From Fervidicella metallireducens AeB (GTDB lineage Bacteria > Bacillota > Clostridia > Clostridiales > Caloramatoraceae), in NCBI RefSeq assembly GCF_000601455.1, contig NZ_AZQP01000007.1:18893-82892 (forward strand): a stretch of DNA of 64,000 nucleotides. Reading direction: 5' to 3'. The position numbers were made by a program, and so were the translations under genes. Under the pieces are notes generated by a model. It was not told where the DNA came from and did not search any database. It worked only from the letters and a program-made list of their open reading frames with translations. The stretch's first letter is position 1. Each line of letters begins with the position of its first letter. Of this stretch, positions 9,669 to 19,464 are shown in pieces.

Positions 9669-9930
9669 CTAAATTTCTCCTTTCACAACTTCTAAGTAAT
9701 AGATAATACATAAACAGTTTTAGAATATAAATTAACAGCTTATATTTCTCAGGTTTATAGTGTATAATAATTAAAAATTGCCATAATTTCACATGAACAA
9801 TTAATCTGGAAATTATTTTATATAAGCATCATATTACCATTGTATTACTAAGTACTATTTAAGACAAGTGTAAAGGTGATTACAAAAATTATATTATTTA
9901 AGATTAATAAAATATAGAGAGGAGTATTTT

Positions 9931-10875
9931 ATGTATTCAGTTAAAAGTTTAAAAGAAAAACTTCCTCATGATTTTTTAAATAGTTTATATGATATTTTTT
10001 CTCCTTGCACTGTTGATAAGATTTTAATGGGTTTGGCTTCAAAACGTGATGTAACTTTAAGGGTTAATACTTTAAAATATGATACAAGACAAGTAATGCA
10101 ATATTTAACAGATATGAATATAAAATTTCAGAGAAATACATGGTTTAAAGATGCCTTGAGTATAAAAAATGTAACTGAGAAAGAAATACAAAAGTTAAAC
10201 ATATACGAAAATGGAGGTATATATCTTCAGAGTCTACCAAGCATGATGCCACCTTTGGTTTTACAGCCCAGGCCAGGTGATAATGTTCTGGATTTAACAG
10301 CAGCTCCTGGAGGAAAAACTACTCAAATAGCTGCTATAATGAAAAATAAAGGATACGTACTTGCAAATGAGATGGATAAGATTAGATTTGAAAGATTGAA
10401 GTATAACGTTGAAAAACAGGGAGCTTCAATAGTTGAAATTAAATTAGGTGACGGGTCAAAACTTGGAAATATTTACAAAGAAAAATTTGATAAAGTTCTA
10501 TTAGATGCACCTTGTAGTGGTGAAGGAAGATTTCTGGCTAGTGATGTGAGAACGTATAAATATTGGTCAAAAAATGAAGTCATTAAGTTGGTGGAGGTAC
10601 AGAAGAAACTTTTTAAAAGTGCTTATACAGCATTAAAACCAGGGGGTACTATGGTATATTCCACATGTACTTTGAATTTTGAAGAAAATGAAAAAATAAT
10701 AGATTGGGCTCTAGATAATTTTAACCTGAAAACTCAGAAAATAGAATTAGAAGTACCACATAGAATGGAGGGTATATCTGAAGGCGTTAAGAAAGAGATA
10801 AAGAATTCAATGAGAATACTCCCAAACAGGGAAATGGAAGGATTTTTTATTTGCAAATTATATAAATCATCATGA
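9931..10875 (+). CDS. RsmB/RsmF-type RNA (cytosine-5) methyltransferase
   Basis: 314 residues: an N-terminal region of ~90 residues, then a class I SAM-dependent methyltransferase domain. Visible motifs: VLDLTAAPGGKTTQIA (SAM motif I), VLANEMDKIRFERL (motif II), LLDAPCSGEGRF (motif IV, first conserved Cys) and MVYSTCTLNFEENE (motif VI, the catalytic Cys). These place it in the NOL1/NOP2/sun family, which methylates cytosine in rRNA or tRNA. It lacks the long C-terminal extension of E. coli RsmF and the NusB-like N-terminus of RsmB, so the exact target is open. GAGAGGAG precedes the ATG. Confidence 0.88.
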   Translation: MYSVKSLKEKLPHDFLNSLYDIFSPCTVDKILMGLASKRDVTLRVNTLKYDTRQVMQYLTDMNIKFQRNTWFKDALSIKNVTEKEIQKLNIYENGGIYLQSLPSMMPPLVLQPRPGDNVLDLTAAPGGKTTQIAAIMKNKGYVLANEMDKIRFERLKYNVEKQGASIVEIKLGDGSKLGNIYKEKFDKVLLDAPCSGEGRFLASDVRTYKYWSKNEVIKLVEVQKKLFKSAYTALKPGGTMVYSTCTLNFEENEKIIDWALDNFNLKTQKIELEVPHRMEGISEGVKKEIKNSMRILPNREMEGFFICKLYKSS

Positions 10876-10940
10876 TAAAGAAATAAAAAGGAATCGTAGC
10901 AAATCAAGCTGTTTATAAATAATGTTTCTTGTCATTTTGA

Positions 10941-10970
10941 ATAAATTGGCATGTTAACATGCCAATTTAT
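10941..10970. terminator. Perfect 30-bp palindrome, probable bidirectional terminator
   Basis: Positions 10941-10955 are the exact reverse complement of 10956-10970, with GTTAAC at the centre. It lies between the convergent methyltransferase gene and the small minus-strand gene, and includes that gene's stop codon (10967-10969). The absence of a loop and the length make it unusual as a terminator. Confidence 0.55.
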
Positions 10971-11131
10971 TTCAAACCCTTGTCTTCCTTAATGTTTTCT
11001 ACGGCAGTTTTTATTTCATTACCGTAGCGCAAATTTTCTTCTACAAAATCTACACCGGGGCCAACATTATATCTTACAGATGGAGTTGGATTAGCTTTTC
11101 CAACTATACCCTTTTTACTTTTTCTTGTCAT
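10967..11131 (-). CDS. Small conserved-looking basic protein, 54 residues, unknown
   Basis: A short minus-strand frame begins at ATG 11131 behind AAAGGGGTG and ends at 10967. The product starts MTRKSKKGIVGKANPTPSVR, then has GPGVDFVEENLRYGNEI and ends with a charged helix (KTAVENIKEDKGLK). It has no membrane segment or cysteine. The good ribosome-binding site, sensible composition and tight fit between the flanking palindrome and the divergent promoter region support a real gene. I do not recognise the family. Confidence 0.6.
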   Translation of the reverse strand: MTRKSKKGIVGKANPTPSVRYNVGPGVDFVEENLRYGNEIKTAVENIKEDKGLK

Positions 11132-11287
11132 AACATAACACCCCTTTAAGAACAGAGATTATTTAAAAACCTATGCTAATAGTGTGCTCATTAAAAAATT
11201 ATATATACAAAAATGCTGTGTTTTTGTATATAACACAAAGGATATGATATAATTGAGTTGTCTATCACGCACATTGGAGGAAGAATA

Positions 11288-12402
11288 ATGATTGACGAAA
11301 CAAATACCGTAATAATACCAATAAAAAATTATTGTTATGATGATAAACATCACGAACTCCATAAGTTACTAAGTAATTTACAATTAAAAAGAAGTGAATT
11401 AATGGACATAATAAATAAAATTTTATTAAGAATAGATGCAGAACCTGATAAGGATTATACTAAAGGAGATTTATTAAAAAATTTAAAAGTTGAGCTAAAT
11501 TTAACAAGGATACAAATAAACTTTATTATTAGCTTTTTATACGATAACGATTTAATTGAAAATAAAAATGGGGGAATATCATTAACATCCTATGGAAAAT
11601 TATTTCTTATATCTGATGATATATCGAAAGTAGTGGATGTTTATAGGTATTTATTTGATAGATGTGATTGGAATAAAGCAATAGATAATAAGATTAACAA
11701 TAAATATCTTGAAATAAATAGCAGGGAATATGTGGCAAGTTTATTTTTAAAATGTAGAGATATTTCAATTATTGAGGAAAATGCTAAGAACTCTGATTTA
11801 AATCTGGAAAGTTTATATAATAGCTATAGAATTCTTTTGGAGTTTTTAGATGATAATGGTATTAAAATAATTGTAAAAGAAATTCTAATTCCTTTAGGCT
11901 TAGTTAAAAATGAAGAAAAAAGTAAATATTTTAAGTTAACTAATGTCGGAGAAGAATTTTTTAGATTTTATAGTAGAAACATAAAAAGACAATATATTAA
12001 AATGATTGAAGAAGGTTGGGAAAATTTTGACAGAGGAAATTTTCAGGAAGCATATGATATGGCAAATAGCATCTTATATATAGAAAATAATATTCCTGAT
12101 CCTTTTAATATAATTGGATGTGTCTATATTAAGAAAAAAGAATATGAATTGGCAAAAAAATATTTCTCTATGCTATAAATATTTGTGAAGAGAATATTTT
12201 AGAGTTAACAAAGGAAAGGAATTTTATTAGTGATGTTTATATACCTCTTTATTACAATTTAGGACTGTGCAATTTTTTAACAGGGGAATTTTTTAATGCA
12301 ATAAAGATTTTTTCAAATATAAGAAAAACATTACCATACAAACTGGATAATGTAGAGGATTTGTATAAAAAATTAAAAGAAATAATTGTTTTAAAACAAT
12401 AG
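11288..12402 (+). CDS. Winged-helix plus TPR protein (paralogue of the gene at 4208), frameshifted near its 3' end
   Basis: ATG 11288 follows GGAGGA. The first frame stops at 12178 after KKYFSML; restoring one base near 12168-12170 continues in frame to the TAG at 12400-12402, giving about 371 residues with an uninterrupted TPR (AKKYFSYAI, then ICEENILEL). A helix-turn-helix-like block lies at residues ~70-105 (LTRIQINFIISFLYDNDLI, then GISLTSYGKLFL) and a second near 220-235 (FKLTNVGEEFFRF). At least two TPR-like repeats follow: WENFDRGNFQEAYDMANSIL and FNIIGCVYIKKKEYELAKKY. It shares block order and the D-WNK motif with the gene at 4208. Role unknown; a regulator is an inference. Confidence 0.55.
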
Positions 12403-12434
12403 GGACAGACTTAAGCTGACAGGGAGGAAAAAAT

Positions 12435-13274
12435 ATGGATGTTTATGAAAAAATAAAATCAGTTACAAATGTCAGAAGATATAAAACATTAAATTCTTCA
12501 AAATACATCAGCTCTTTAAATTATAAGGAATATGAGTTTGTGTATAAGGAGTTGTCCTATAGAAATTCAAGTCATTATATTGACGAAAACGATGATATTA
12601 ACTATCTGGTTAAAGTAGATAATAATATAACATTAGAAACCTTCGTAAAAAGCAGAAAGATAATAAATGTCCTAAGAGACTTAAAAGGCCCTGTTATAGA
12701 ATTTAAAATTGAAGATGCAGAAAAATCTTATTTATTTTCCTATAACTTAGAAAATGACAATGATCTTTATGAAATAAAAATCCTTCTTGAAAAGAGAAGA
12801 GTTAATGTTAACATTGTTATATTTGATGGAAGCCAGTTTCTTAAAGGATTAACTATACTTATGGAAATTGATGATAGAATATTAGATATGTTTAAATATA
12901 TAACAGAGACTTGCCATTGTGGGGGACATCCAAGGATAGACCCAGATTTTTCAAATGATATGACCGGAAATTATCTGATGGTTGAAAATAATTTTGGAGT
13001 TTTAGAGGAATTGCTAAATATAGTTGATAATCTGCAAAAATGGAGGAGCAAGGACGATTTTGATATTTTAATAGACTATGATGAAAATATTCAAATTTGG
13101 TTTGCAGGCAAATTAACTAACCTTCAGTATATTAAAAAAGAGATAAGTAAGAAATATAATATAATTTCTGAAGGGACAGGAATAGCAAAAGGAAAAGGTT
13201 TTATAAAATATAACAAGGGCATGATTTACTTTTATAAAAGTAATTTAGAAGAAAATTTGGATTTTAGTATTTAA
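12435..13274 (+). CDS. Unknown protein, 279 residues
   Basis: Not recognised. GGGAGGA lies 7 nt before ATG 12435. The gene is 32 bp downstream of the winged-helix/TPR gene on the same strand and probably cotranscribed with it. The product is acidic and soluble, rich in Asp, Asn, Ile and Lys, with no membrane segment. The only striking motif is TCHCGGHPRIDPDFSND around residues 155-171, where Cys-x-Cys-x-x-His could bind a metal. The C-terminal third looks like alternating strands and helices (FDILIDYDENIQIWFAG, then LQYIKKEISKKYNI). A convergent terminator separates it from ftsH. Confidence 0.6.
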   Translation: MDVYEKIKSVTNVRRYKTLNSSKYISSLNYKEYEFVYKELSYRNSSHYIDENDDINYLVKVDNNITLETFVKSRKIINVLRDLKGPVIEFKIEDAEKSYLFSYNLENDNDLYEIKILLEKRRVNVNIVIFDGSQFLKGLTILMEIDDRILDMFKYITETCHCGGHPRIDPDFSNDMTGNYLMVENNFGVLEELLNIVDNLQKWRSKDDFDILIDYDENIQIWFAGKLTNLQYIKKEISKKYNIISEGTGIAKGKGFIKYNKGMIYFYKSNLEENLDFSI

Positions 13275-13287
13275 TACAATTATGTAT

Positions 13288-13313
13288 CAGTGAGGATTTT
13301 CCTCACTGTTTTT
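13288..13313. terminator. Bidirectional terminator
   Basis: CAGTGAGGA and TCCTCACTG form the stem, with TTTTTAT on the plus side. It sits between the convergent unknown gene and ftsH. Confidence 0.75.
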
Positions 13314-15054
13314 ATGCTATAATCTTCTCAATCTGCTCATCATATATTGTCTCTTCTTCAAGAAGCATATTTGCTAAAGAATCAAGCTTTGTTTTGTTTT
13401 CCACAAGAATGTTAAATACTTCTTTGTAAAGTTCAGTAATTGTTTTGTTACATACTTCTACAATAGCAGCATTATTTGAAATGCCTTCTTTGTCTAAAAT
13501 GTTATAATTTAGCAATCCAGTGCTGTCAAACATACCATAATATTTAATCATAGCAAGAAGTGTATTTGTGGCATTTTCAATATCACCAGAAGCACCTGTT
13601 GTAATATTGTCCTTTCCGAAGACCAGTTCTTCTGCTGCCCTTCCACCAAGTGCAACTTTAATGTTATTCAGAAGTTGGGTTTTTGTATGATAAATTCTAT
13701 CAGGAGGAATATTCAATGTGTATCCTCCAGCACCCTTAGTACTTGGAATTATTGTTACTTTTCTCACATGGTTTTCAGGTGAAATCAATTTTGAAATCAA
13801 TGCATGTCCAGCTTCATGGTAGGCAGTAATTTTTTTGTCATTTTCCTTAATAAAGCTTCTGTCTTTCTTTTCTGCACCAGCTAGGACTATACCATAGGAT
13901 AAATCAAAATGGTTCATATTTATGAATTGAGAGTTTTCACGAGCAGCTAATATAGCAGCTTCATTGACTAAGTTTTCAAGTTTTGCTCCTGAAAAGTAAA
14001 CTGTCATCTGTGCAATTTTATATAAGTCAACATCATCAGCTATTGGTTTGCTTTTACAATGAAGCTTTAGAATTTCATGTCTTGCATTAACATCAGGAAG
14101 GCCAACTTCAATGTGCCTGTCAAATCTTCCTGGACGAAGCAATGCCTCATCTAATACATCGAGTCTATTAGTAGCAGCAATGACTATAATACCCTGGCTT
14201 TCTTTAAAACCTGACATTTCTGCTAATAGAGCGTTAAGGGTTTGATCTCTTTCATCAGAGCCTCCATCAGCACGACCATCTCGCTTTTTACCAATTGCGT
14301 CAATTTCATCAATAAAAATGACTGCTTTACCTTTTTCTCTTGCTTTTTTAAATAAATCCCTTATTCTACCGGCACCAACTCCAACATAGATTTGGACGAA
14401 GTCTGAACCGTTAACTGCATAAAATGGTACATTTGCTTCTCCGGCAAGGGCTTTGGCCATAAGAGTTTTTCCTGTACCTGGAGGACCATATAATATAACT
14501 CCACGTGGCATTCTAGCATTGTATTTTGTAAATTTTTCTGGATTTTTTATAAAATCCACAAGTTCTCTTACACTCTCTTTCGCTTCAAGATTTCCTGCTA
14601 TACTATCAAAGCTTATCTCCCAATCTTTTTCAGGGGAAACATCCATTGTTGATAGTTTAAAAGCACCACTATTGCTTGAAGTTTTTCGGGAAATAAAATA
14701 TATAAGGGTAGCTACAATAACTGTAAGAAGAATTGCTGTTGGCACAGCTTCATATGGACTTACAGCTCCCCCCTCATGAACTTTTATACCCTTTAATAGC
14801 AGGTATTCTTTAAAATTTAAAGTTCTAGGATTTTCTGTAAACAATTCTTTTTTGTTTTTTAGAATAACCTTAATCCTCTCTGAATCTGATAAATAAACAT
14901 CAGATACATTTCCATTTTGCACCTCAGATATAAAAGTCTTATATGGAATCATGTTATCCATATTTTTAGATGCTTTATATCCAAAAAAGGAGGCAATTGT
15001 TAGAATTATTACTAAGGTAGGCAAAATAAAGTTAAACTTTTTTATTTTGTTCAT
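13312..15054 (-). CDS. ftsH: FtsH-type membrane AAA+ zinc metalloprotease
   Basis: 580 residues. Two membrane segments (about 9-25 and 104-121) flank a short extracytoplasmic domain. Then come the AAA+ module with Walker A GPPGTGKT (190-197), Walker B VIFIDEIDAIG, second region of homology ATNRLDVLDEALLRPGRFDR, and the M41 protease domain with HEAGH zinc site. FtsH degrades membrane and regulatory proteins in an ATP-dependent hexamer. It is shorter than many FtsH proteins (roughly 600-650), ending soon after the protease domain. GGAGGG precedes the ATG. It stands alone and does not neighbour tilS/hpt, where the housekeeping copy is often found, so it may be a second copy. Confidence 0.9.
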   Translation of the reverse strand: MNKIKKFNFILPTLVIILTIASFFGYKASKNMDNMIPYKTFISEVQNGNVSDVYLSDSERIKVILKNKKELFTENPRTLNFKEYLLLKGIKVHEGGAVSPYEAVPTAILLTVIVATLIYFISRKTSSNSGAFKLSTMDVSPEKDWEISFDSIAGNLEAKESVRELVDFIKNPEKFTKYNARMPRGVILYGPPGTGKTLMAKALAGEANVPFYAVNGSDFVQIYVGVGAGRIRDLFKKAREKGKAVIFIDEIDAIGKKRDGRADGGSDERDQTLNALLAEMSGFKESQGIIVIAATNRLDVLDEALLRPGRFDRHIEVGLPDVNARHEILKLHCKSKPIADDVDLYKIAQMTVYFSGAKLENLVNEAAILAARENSQFINMNHFDLSYGIVLAGAEKKDRSFIKENDKKITAYHEAGHALISKLISPENHVRKVTIIPSTKGAGGYTLNIPPDRIYHTKTQLLNNIKVALGGRAAEELVFGKDNITTGASGDIENATNTLLAMIKYYGMFDSTGLLNYNILDKEGISNNAAIVEVCNKTITELYKEVFNILVENKTKLDSLANMLLEEETIYDEQIEKIIA

Positions 15055-15195
15055 TATATCCCTCCAATCTACTATCTGATATAATAATTTAGTTTACATA
15101 ATATATTATAAATTTTTTAATGAAAATGTAAAATAATTTACATAATTCTTTCCATGTTATTTAATGTTAGTTACAATAAAAATAGGGGTGATATT

Positions 15196-16663
15196 ATGGA
15201 AAAAGGAGAAGTTTTAGTAGAAAAAATTTTACTAAGCTTAGAGGAAAATTTAATGTTTGATGCAGCTATTCATATTTGTAGATTACTTAAGCTTGATAAT
15301 GTTTTAATTGATTATTATTATTTTTTAAAAGGAGAAAGTAGAGAAGTTGATCTTAATAAACTGGATTTAAATAGAAGAAAGAAAATTTTGTATATAAAAT
15401 CACAAAAAGAAAAAACAGAAATGAATAATTCTTTAGCATTAATATCAAGAAGTGATATTAAAGAAAACTTAAATAAGGGTTTTATTGAATTTAATAAAGG
15501 TAACTATAAAGATGCAGAAAAAAATTTCAGCGATATTTGTAATAAATGCCAAGGATTTGAAAAGGTATATTCACTTACATATATGTGTATATGTAAGTAT
15601 CAGATGGGTGAATTCGTTGATTCACTAAGATATATAAATTCTGCCTTAGATATTACCCCCTGATGATAAATTAAAAAATATCAGGGAAGCTATTATTGAT
15701 AGATTAGCTGGTGTTGAGACTAAAAATAAGTTTATAGAAGATTATTATGTAAAGGGGACTTATATTGGAGAGCTTTTAAAAAATTCATTACAACTATATG
15801 AAAAGATTGATAGTATAAAAATTGAGGAGAAGAATGTTTTTAAAAAAATAAAAAAATATTTTAAAAAAATCAAGATTTTATTTAATGAGCAAAAGGAGAG
15901 GCTGGAACAGGATTTAATAAATACAAATGAGTTAATTCTTGATGCAGAAAAACAATACAACTGCTATTTAAATGATAGTGAAGCAAAAAAATTTGCAAAA
16001 GAAATAGAGAAATATAATCTAAATGAAGATATTGAAAAGGTTCTAAGGGTAGCAGAATTGTTATATTACACACGAAAAAAAGATGTTGATGTGGATTATT
16101 CATACATTGTCTTTTCATATTGTAAAGCAGTAGAGATGCTTTCAAGGGAAAAATTAGTAAGATATTTTATTGAAAACAGATCCAGTTTGCCACCGGCAGA
16201 TAATAGGGAGGATTATTTAAATATTGGAATAAAAAGTTATGACGTAGGAGGAGTAATAAGATATAGTTTTAAAAATGAGTTTGATATTTCTTCAAGTGAT
16301 TATCTTGTTGAAATAAATAAACACAGATTGTTAAGGAAAAAGTATACAGGTAATGAACATATTATGCCTTGGGATAAGCTAAAATTTATTAATCATTGTA
16401 TAAAAACTGGTAAAGACCCCATTGATGGAACAAAGAGTGCTGGCATGCTGTTACTTTTCTACTGTGCCTATAAAAATTTTTTAAAAGTCCAATATAAAGA
16501 CTTAACAAGAGAAGATATTATAGTCTTAGCAGGCAACTTGATAAGATTACAAAATGAGAGAAATAATTTTATGCATTCGAAAATATTAGAGCAAAAGGAT
16601 TGGTTAGATGAAATACGCAGCCTTAGCATTAAATGTATTGAAACTCTAAGTTTTATAAAATAA
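15196..16663 (+). CDS. TPR / coiled-coil protein with HEPN-like C-terminal motif, frameshifted
   Basis: ATG 15196 follows AGGGGTGAT. The first frame ends at 15663 just after a C5 run (15656-15660); dropping one C joins it to an open frame running to 16663, giving about 488 residues. N-terminal part: helices with a TPR-like repeat (FIEFNKGNYKDAEKNF). Middle (about 200-275): a strongly charged coiled coil, Lys/Glu-rich. C-terminal ~200 residues: an all-helical domain starting near VFSYCKAVEMLSREKLVRYF and ending with ERNNFMHSKI, where R455-x4-H460 matches the R-x(4-6)-H motif of HEPN RNases. HEPN assignment is an inference from that motif and helical context. It lies 22 bp before the RNase HI gene and is probably cotranscribed with it. 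Confidence 0.55.
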
Positions 16664-16685
16664 ATAAAATATGTGAGGTAGAAAA

Positions 16686-17609
16686 ATGGGTAAAAAAATA
16701 TATGCAATTAAAGAAGGTTTTGATTTTGCAAACAATAAAAAAGTTGAGAATCTAATTGTGAATACATGGGATGAATGTCTTAAATATGTTAAAGGTGTAA
16801 AGGGGGCTAAATATAAAAGTTTTACAGATATAATAGAAGCAAATGAATATTTAAATGAGACCTGCAGGTTACTAAAGAAAGATATAGATGAATATCCTAA
16901 AGACTGGATCCATGCATATGTAGATGGAAGTTACAACAATATTACTGGAAAATATGGATATGCTTTAGTTTTAGTTAAAAATGATGTAATCATATATGTA
17001 GAAAATGGAAGGGCTGAAGATGATAGTAATAAATCATTAAGGCAAATTGCTGGTGAGTTAAAGGCGGCAGTCAGGGCAGCTGAATATGCAGTTAGAAATA
17101 ATGAAAAAGGAATAGTTATTTTTCATGACTATGAGGGAATTTTTCATCATGCTGTAGGTACATGGGATAGGAAGGATGAATCTTCAGTTGAATATTATTC
17201 AAAAATGAGACATTTAATTGATAAATTAAATCTTGAGATTGTTTTTGTAAAGGTAGATAGCCATACCGGAGACTTATATAACGAGATGGCTGATGAATTT
17301 GCAAAAATAGGAGCAGGAGTAGAAATCAATAAGACTATTAGGAATTTAATAAAAGATAAAATAGTATATGTATTAGACAGTGAGGTGAAAAGCAAATTAA
17401 GAAAATTAATCAATGATGATTGTATTGAAAATATAAAAGTAACTGAAGAAATAATAGAAAAAATGAATAAAGAATCAACAGATATAGAAGATATTATTGA
17501 TTATTTAAAAAATTCATCGATGAGTAAAGAAGATACTTTAAATTATTTAAAACAGTTAGATAGCAGAGTAAAAGATGAAATAATTTTACATCTAATAAAA
17601 ACTATATAG
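16686..17609 (+). CDS. Ribonuclease HI with N-terminal viroplasmin domain and C-terminal extension
   Basis: 307 residues. Residues 3-55 fit the viroplasmin/hybrid-binding domain (IYAIKEGFDF, NTWDECLKYVKGVKGAKYKS). Residues ~75-213 are the RNase H fold with the catalytic set D80 (YVDGS), E124 (AGELKAA), D148 (FHDYEG) and D203 (NEMADEFAK), plus DSHTGD for the mobile histidine. The enzyme cuts RNA in RNA:DNA hybrids. About 95 extra residues (214-307) form a charged helical tail, which is unusual. It follows the HEPN-like gene by 22 bp and ends in a strong terminator, suggesting a two-gene operon. GAGGT precedes the ATG. Confidence 0.85.
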   Translation: MGKKIYAIKEGFDFANNKKVENLIVNTWDECLKYVKGVKGAKYKSFTDIIEANEYLNETCRLLKKDIDEYPKDWIHAYVDGSYNNITGKYGYALVLVKNDVIIYVENGRAEDDSNKSLRQIAGELKAAVRAAEYAVRNNEKGIVIFHDYEGIFHHAVGTWDRKDESSVEYYSKMRHLIDKLNLEIVFVKVDSHTGDLYNEMADEFAKIGAGVEINKTIRNLIKDKIVYVLDSEVKSKLRKLINDDCIENIKVTEEIIEKMNKESTDIEDIIDYLKNSSMSKEDTLNYLKQLDSRVKDEIILHLIKTI

Positions 17610-17614
17610 AATTT

Positions 17615-17655
17615 AAGTCAAAATGAGCCAAAATAAGGCTCATTTTGACTTTTTT
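17615..17655 (+). terminator. Strong rho-independent terminator
   Basis: A 15-bp perfect stem (AAGTCAAAATGAGCC with its complement), 7-nt A-rich loop and T6, just after the RNase HI gene. Confidence 0.9.
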
Positions 17656-17741
17656 GATATAAAAATTGCAGAAAATAAGTTGCAAAAATATTGAAATTGT
17701 TGAGCATAAAAAATTGAAAATTAAAATAATTTTATTATATA

Positions 17742-17770
17742 TTAACATATTTAATTAAATAGTATATAAT
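17742..17770 (+). promoter_or_regulatory. Candidate sigma-A promoter of pckA
   Basis: TTAACA, 17-nt spacer, TATAAT. It leaves a leader of roughly 108 nt before the pckA start, in which I see no recognisable riboswitch. Confidence 0.5.
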
Positions 17771-17885
17771 ATATTTTGAAAAGAGTACCACAATGACGGA
17801 TGAATATTATTTATAATTTATAGTTGCAATTTAAATTTCATACATATAAAATTAATTTATAACGGGATGAAGGGGAGAAGGTCTT

Positions 17886-19463
17886 ATGTTAATAAACGAA
17901 AATTTAAACTCGCTAGGATTTAAAGGTGTAAAAAACATTTATAAGAATTTATCAGTAAGTGAATTAGTTGAAAGAGCAGTATTAAATGGAGAAGGAAAAC
18001 TAACTTCTAGTGGCGCTTTAAATGTAAATACAGGAAAATATACTGGGCGTTCACCAGAGGATAGATTTATTGTTGACCAGAGAAGTATACACAATGATAT
18101 AAACTGGGGAAAGGTAAATGTTCCAATTGCCCAAGAAAATTTTGATTTAATTTATAAAAAACTGATAGAATATTTTCAAGGTAAGGATTTATATATTTTT
18201 GATGGTTTTGCTGGTGCGGACAAGAGATATTCAATGAAAGTTAGATTTATTAACGAATTGGCATGCCAGAATTTATTTGTGCATCAACTATTTATTAGGC
18301 CTACTGAAGAAGAATTAATTAATTTTTCACCTGAGTTTACTTTGATTTGTGCTCCTGGATTTAAAGCTGATCCAGTGGTGGATAAAACTAATTCAGAGGC
18401 ATTTGTTATTATTAATTTTGAAAAGAAAATGGTTATTATTGGCGGTACTATGTATAGCGGTGAAATGAAGAAATCAATATTCTCAGTATTAAACTACATT
18501 CTACCACAAAAAGGTGTTTTACCAATGCATTGTTCAGCAAATATTGGTATAGAAGGAGATACAGCGTTATTTTTTGGATTATCAGGGACAGGTAAAACAA
18601 CACTTTCAGCAGATCCAAACAGAAGGTTAATAGGTGATGATGAGCATGGTTGGTCTGATGATGGAATATTTAACTTTGAGGGAGGCTGTTATGCTAAATG
18701 CATAAACTTATCAAAGGATAATGAACCTCAGATTTGGAATGCAATAAAGTTTGGAACTATGCTTGAAAATGTGGTTGCTGATAAAAATGGAGAAGTTGAC
18801 TATAGTGATGATAGATTTACAGAAAATACAAGAGCTGCATATCCAGTTGATTATATTCCTGGAGCGGTTTTAGAAGGTACAGGAAGCATACCGAAAACTA
18901 TACTTTTCTTGACAGCTGATGCCTTTGGAGTCCTTCCTCCTATTTCTAAATTAACAAAGGAGCAAGCGATGTATCATTTTATGTCAGGTTATACAAGTAA
19001 ATTGGCTGGAACAGAAAGAGGCATAAAAGAACCACAAGCAACATTTTCAGCATGTTTTGGAGCACCATTTATGCCTATGAATCCATCCTTTTATGCAAAG
19101 ATGCTTGGTGATAAAATTGAATCAGCAGATGTTGATGTTTACTTAGTAAATACAGGATGGGCGGGAGGTCCTTATGGTGTAGGAAAGAGAATGAAGCTTT
19201 CTTATACTAGAGCTATGGTTACAGCTGCAATAAATGGTGAATTAAAAAATGTAGAGTATGTTGAACATCCAATATTTAAGTTAATGATGCCAGTAAGTTG
19301 CCAAGGTGTTCCATCTGAAATATTGAACCCAATAAATACTTGGGAAAATAAGGATGAATATAGAAAATATGCATTGGAATTAGCAAAGAAATTTAAAGAG
19401 AATTTTAGTAAATTTACGGATGTACCAGAAAATATACAGGAAATAGCAGCTTCTATTGAATAA
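17886..19463 (+). CDS. pckA: Phosphoenolpyruvate carboxykinase (ATP)
   Basis: 525 residues, the normal length for the ATP-dependent enzyme that interconverts oxaloacetate + ATP and PEP + CO2 + ADP in the cytosol. Signatures: the substrate loop [20 protein letters not shown], the Walker A-like kinase-1a motif [11 protein letters not shown], the kinase-2 motif LIGDDEHGW, and TENTRAAYP. Together with glpX downstream it supplies two irreversible gluconeogenic steps, though in anaerobes PckA can also run toward oxaloacetate. GGGGAGAAGG precedes the ATG, and its own terminator follows, so it is monocistronic. Confidence 0.95.
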   Translation: MLINENLNSLGFKGVKNIYKNLSVSELVERAVLNGEGKLTSSGALNVNTGKYTGRSPEDRFIVDQRSIHNDINWGKVNVPIAQENFDLIYKKLIEYFQGKDLYIFDGFAGADKRYSMKVRFINELACQNLFVHQLFIRPTEEELINFSPEFTLICAPGFKADPVVDKTNSEAFVIINFEKKMVIIGGTMYSGEMKKSIFSVLNYILPQKGVLPMHCSANIGIEGDTALFFGLSGTGKTTLSADPNRRLIGDDEHGWSDDGIFNFEGGCYAKCINLSKDNEPQIWNAIKFGTMLENVVADKNGEVDYSDDRFTENTRAAYPVDYIPGAVLEGTGSIPKTILFLTADAFGVLPPISKLTKEQAMYHFMSGYTSKLAGTERGIKEPQATFSACFGAPFMPMNPSFYAKMLGDKIESADVDVYLVNTGWAGGPYGVGKRMKLSYTRAMVTAAINGELKNVEYVEHPIFKLMMPVSCQGVPSEILNPINTWENKDEYRKYALELAKKFKENFSKFTDVPENIQEIAASIE

Positions 19464-19464
19464 T

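Noticed and set aside
16058..16663. Separate gene starting at 16058
   Set aside because: The frame is open without interruption back to about 15660 and has no ribosome site at 16058; it is the 3' part of the frameshifted gene at 15196.
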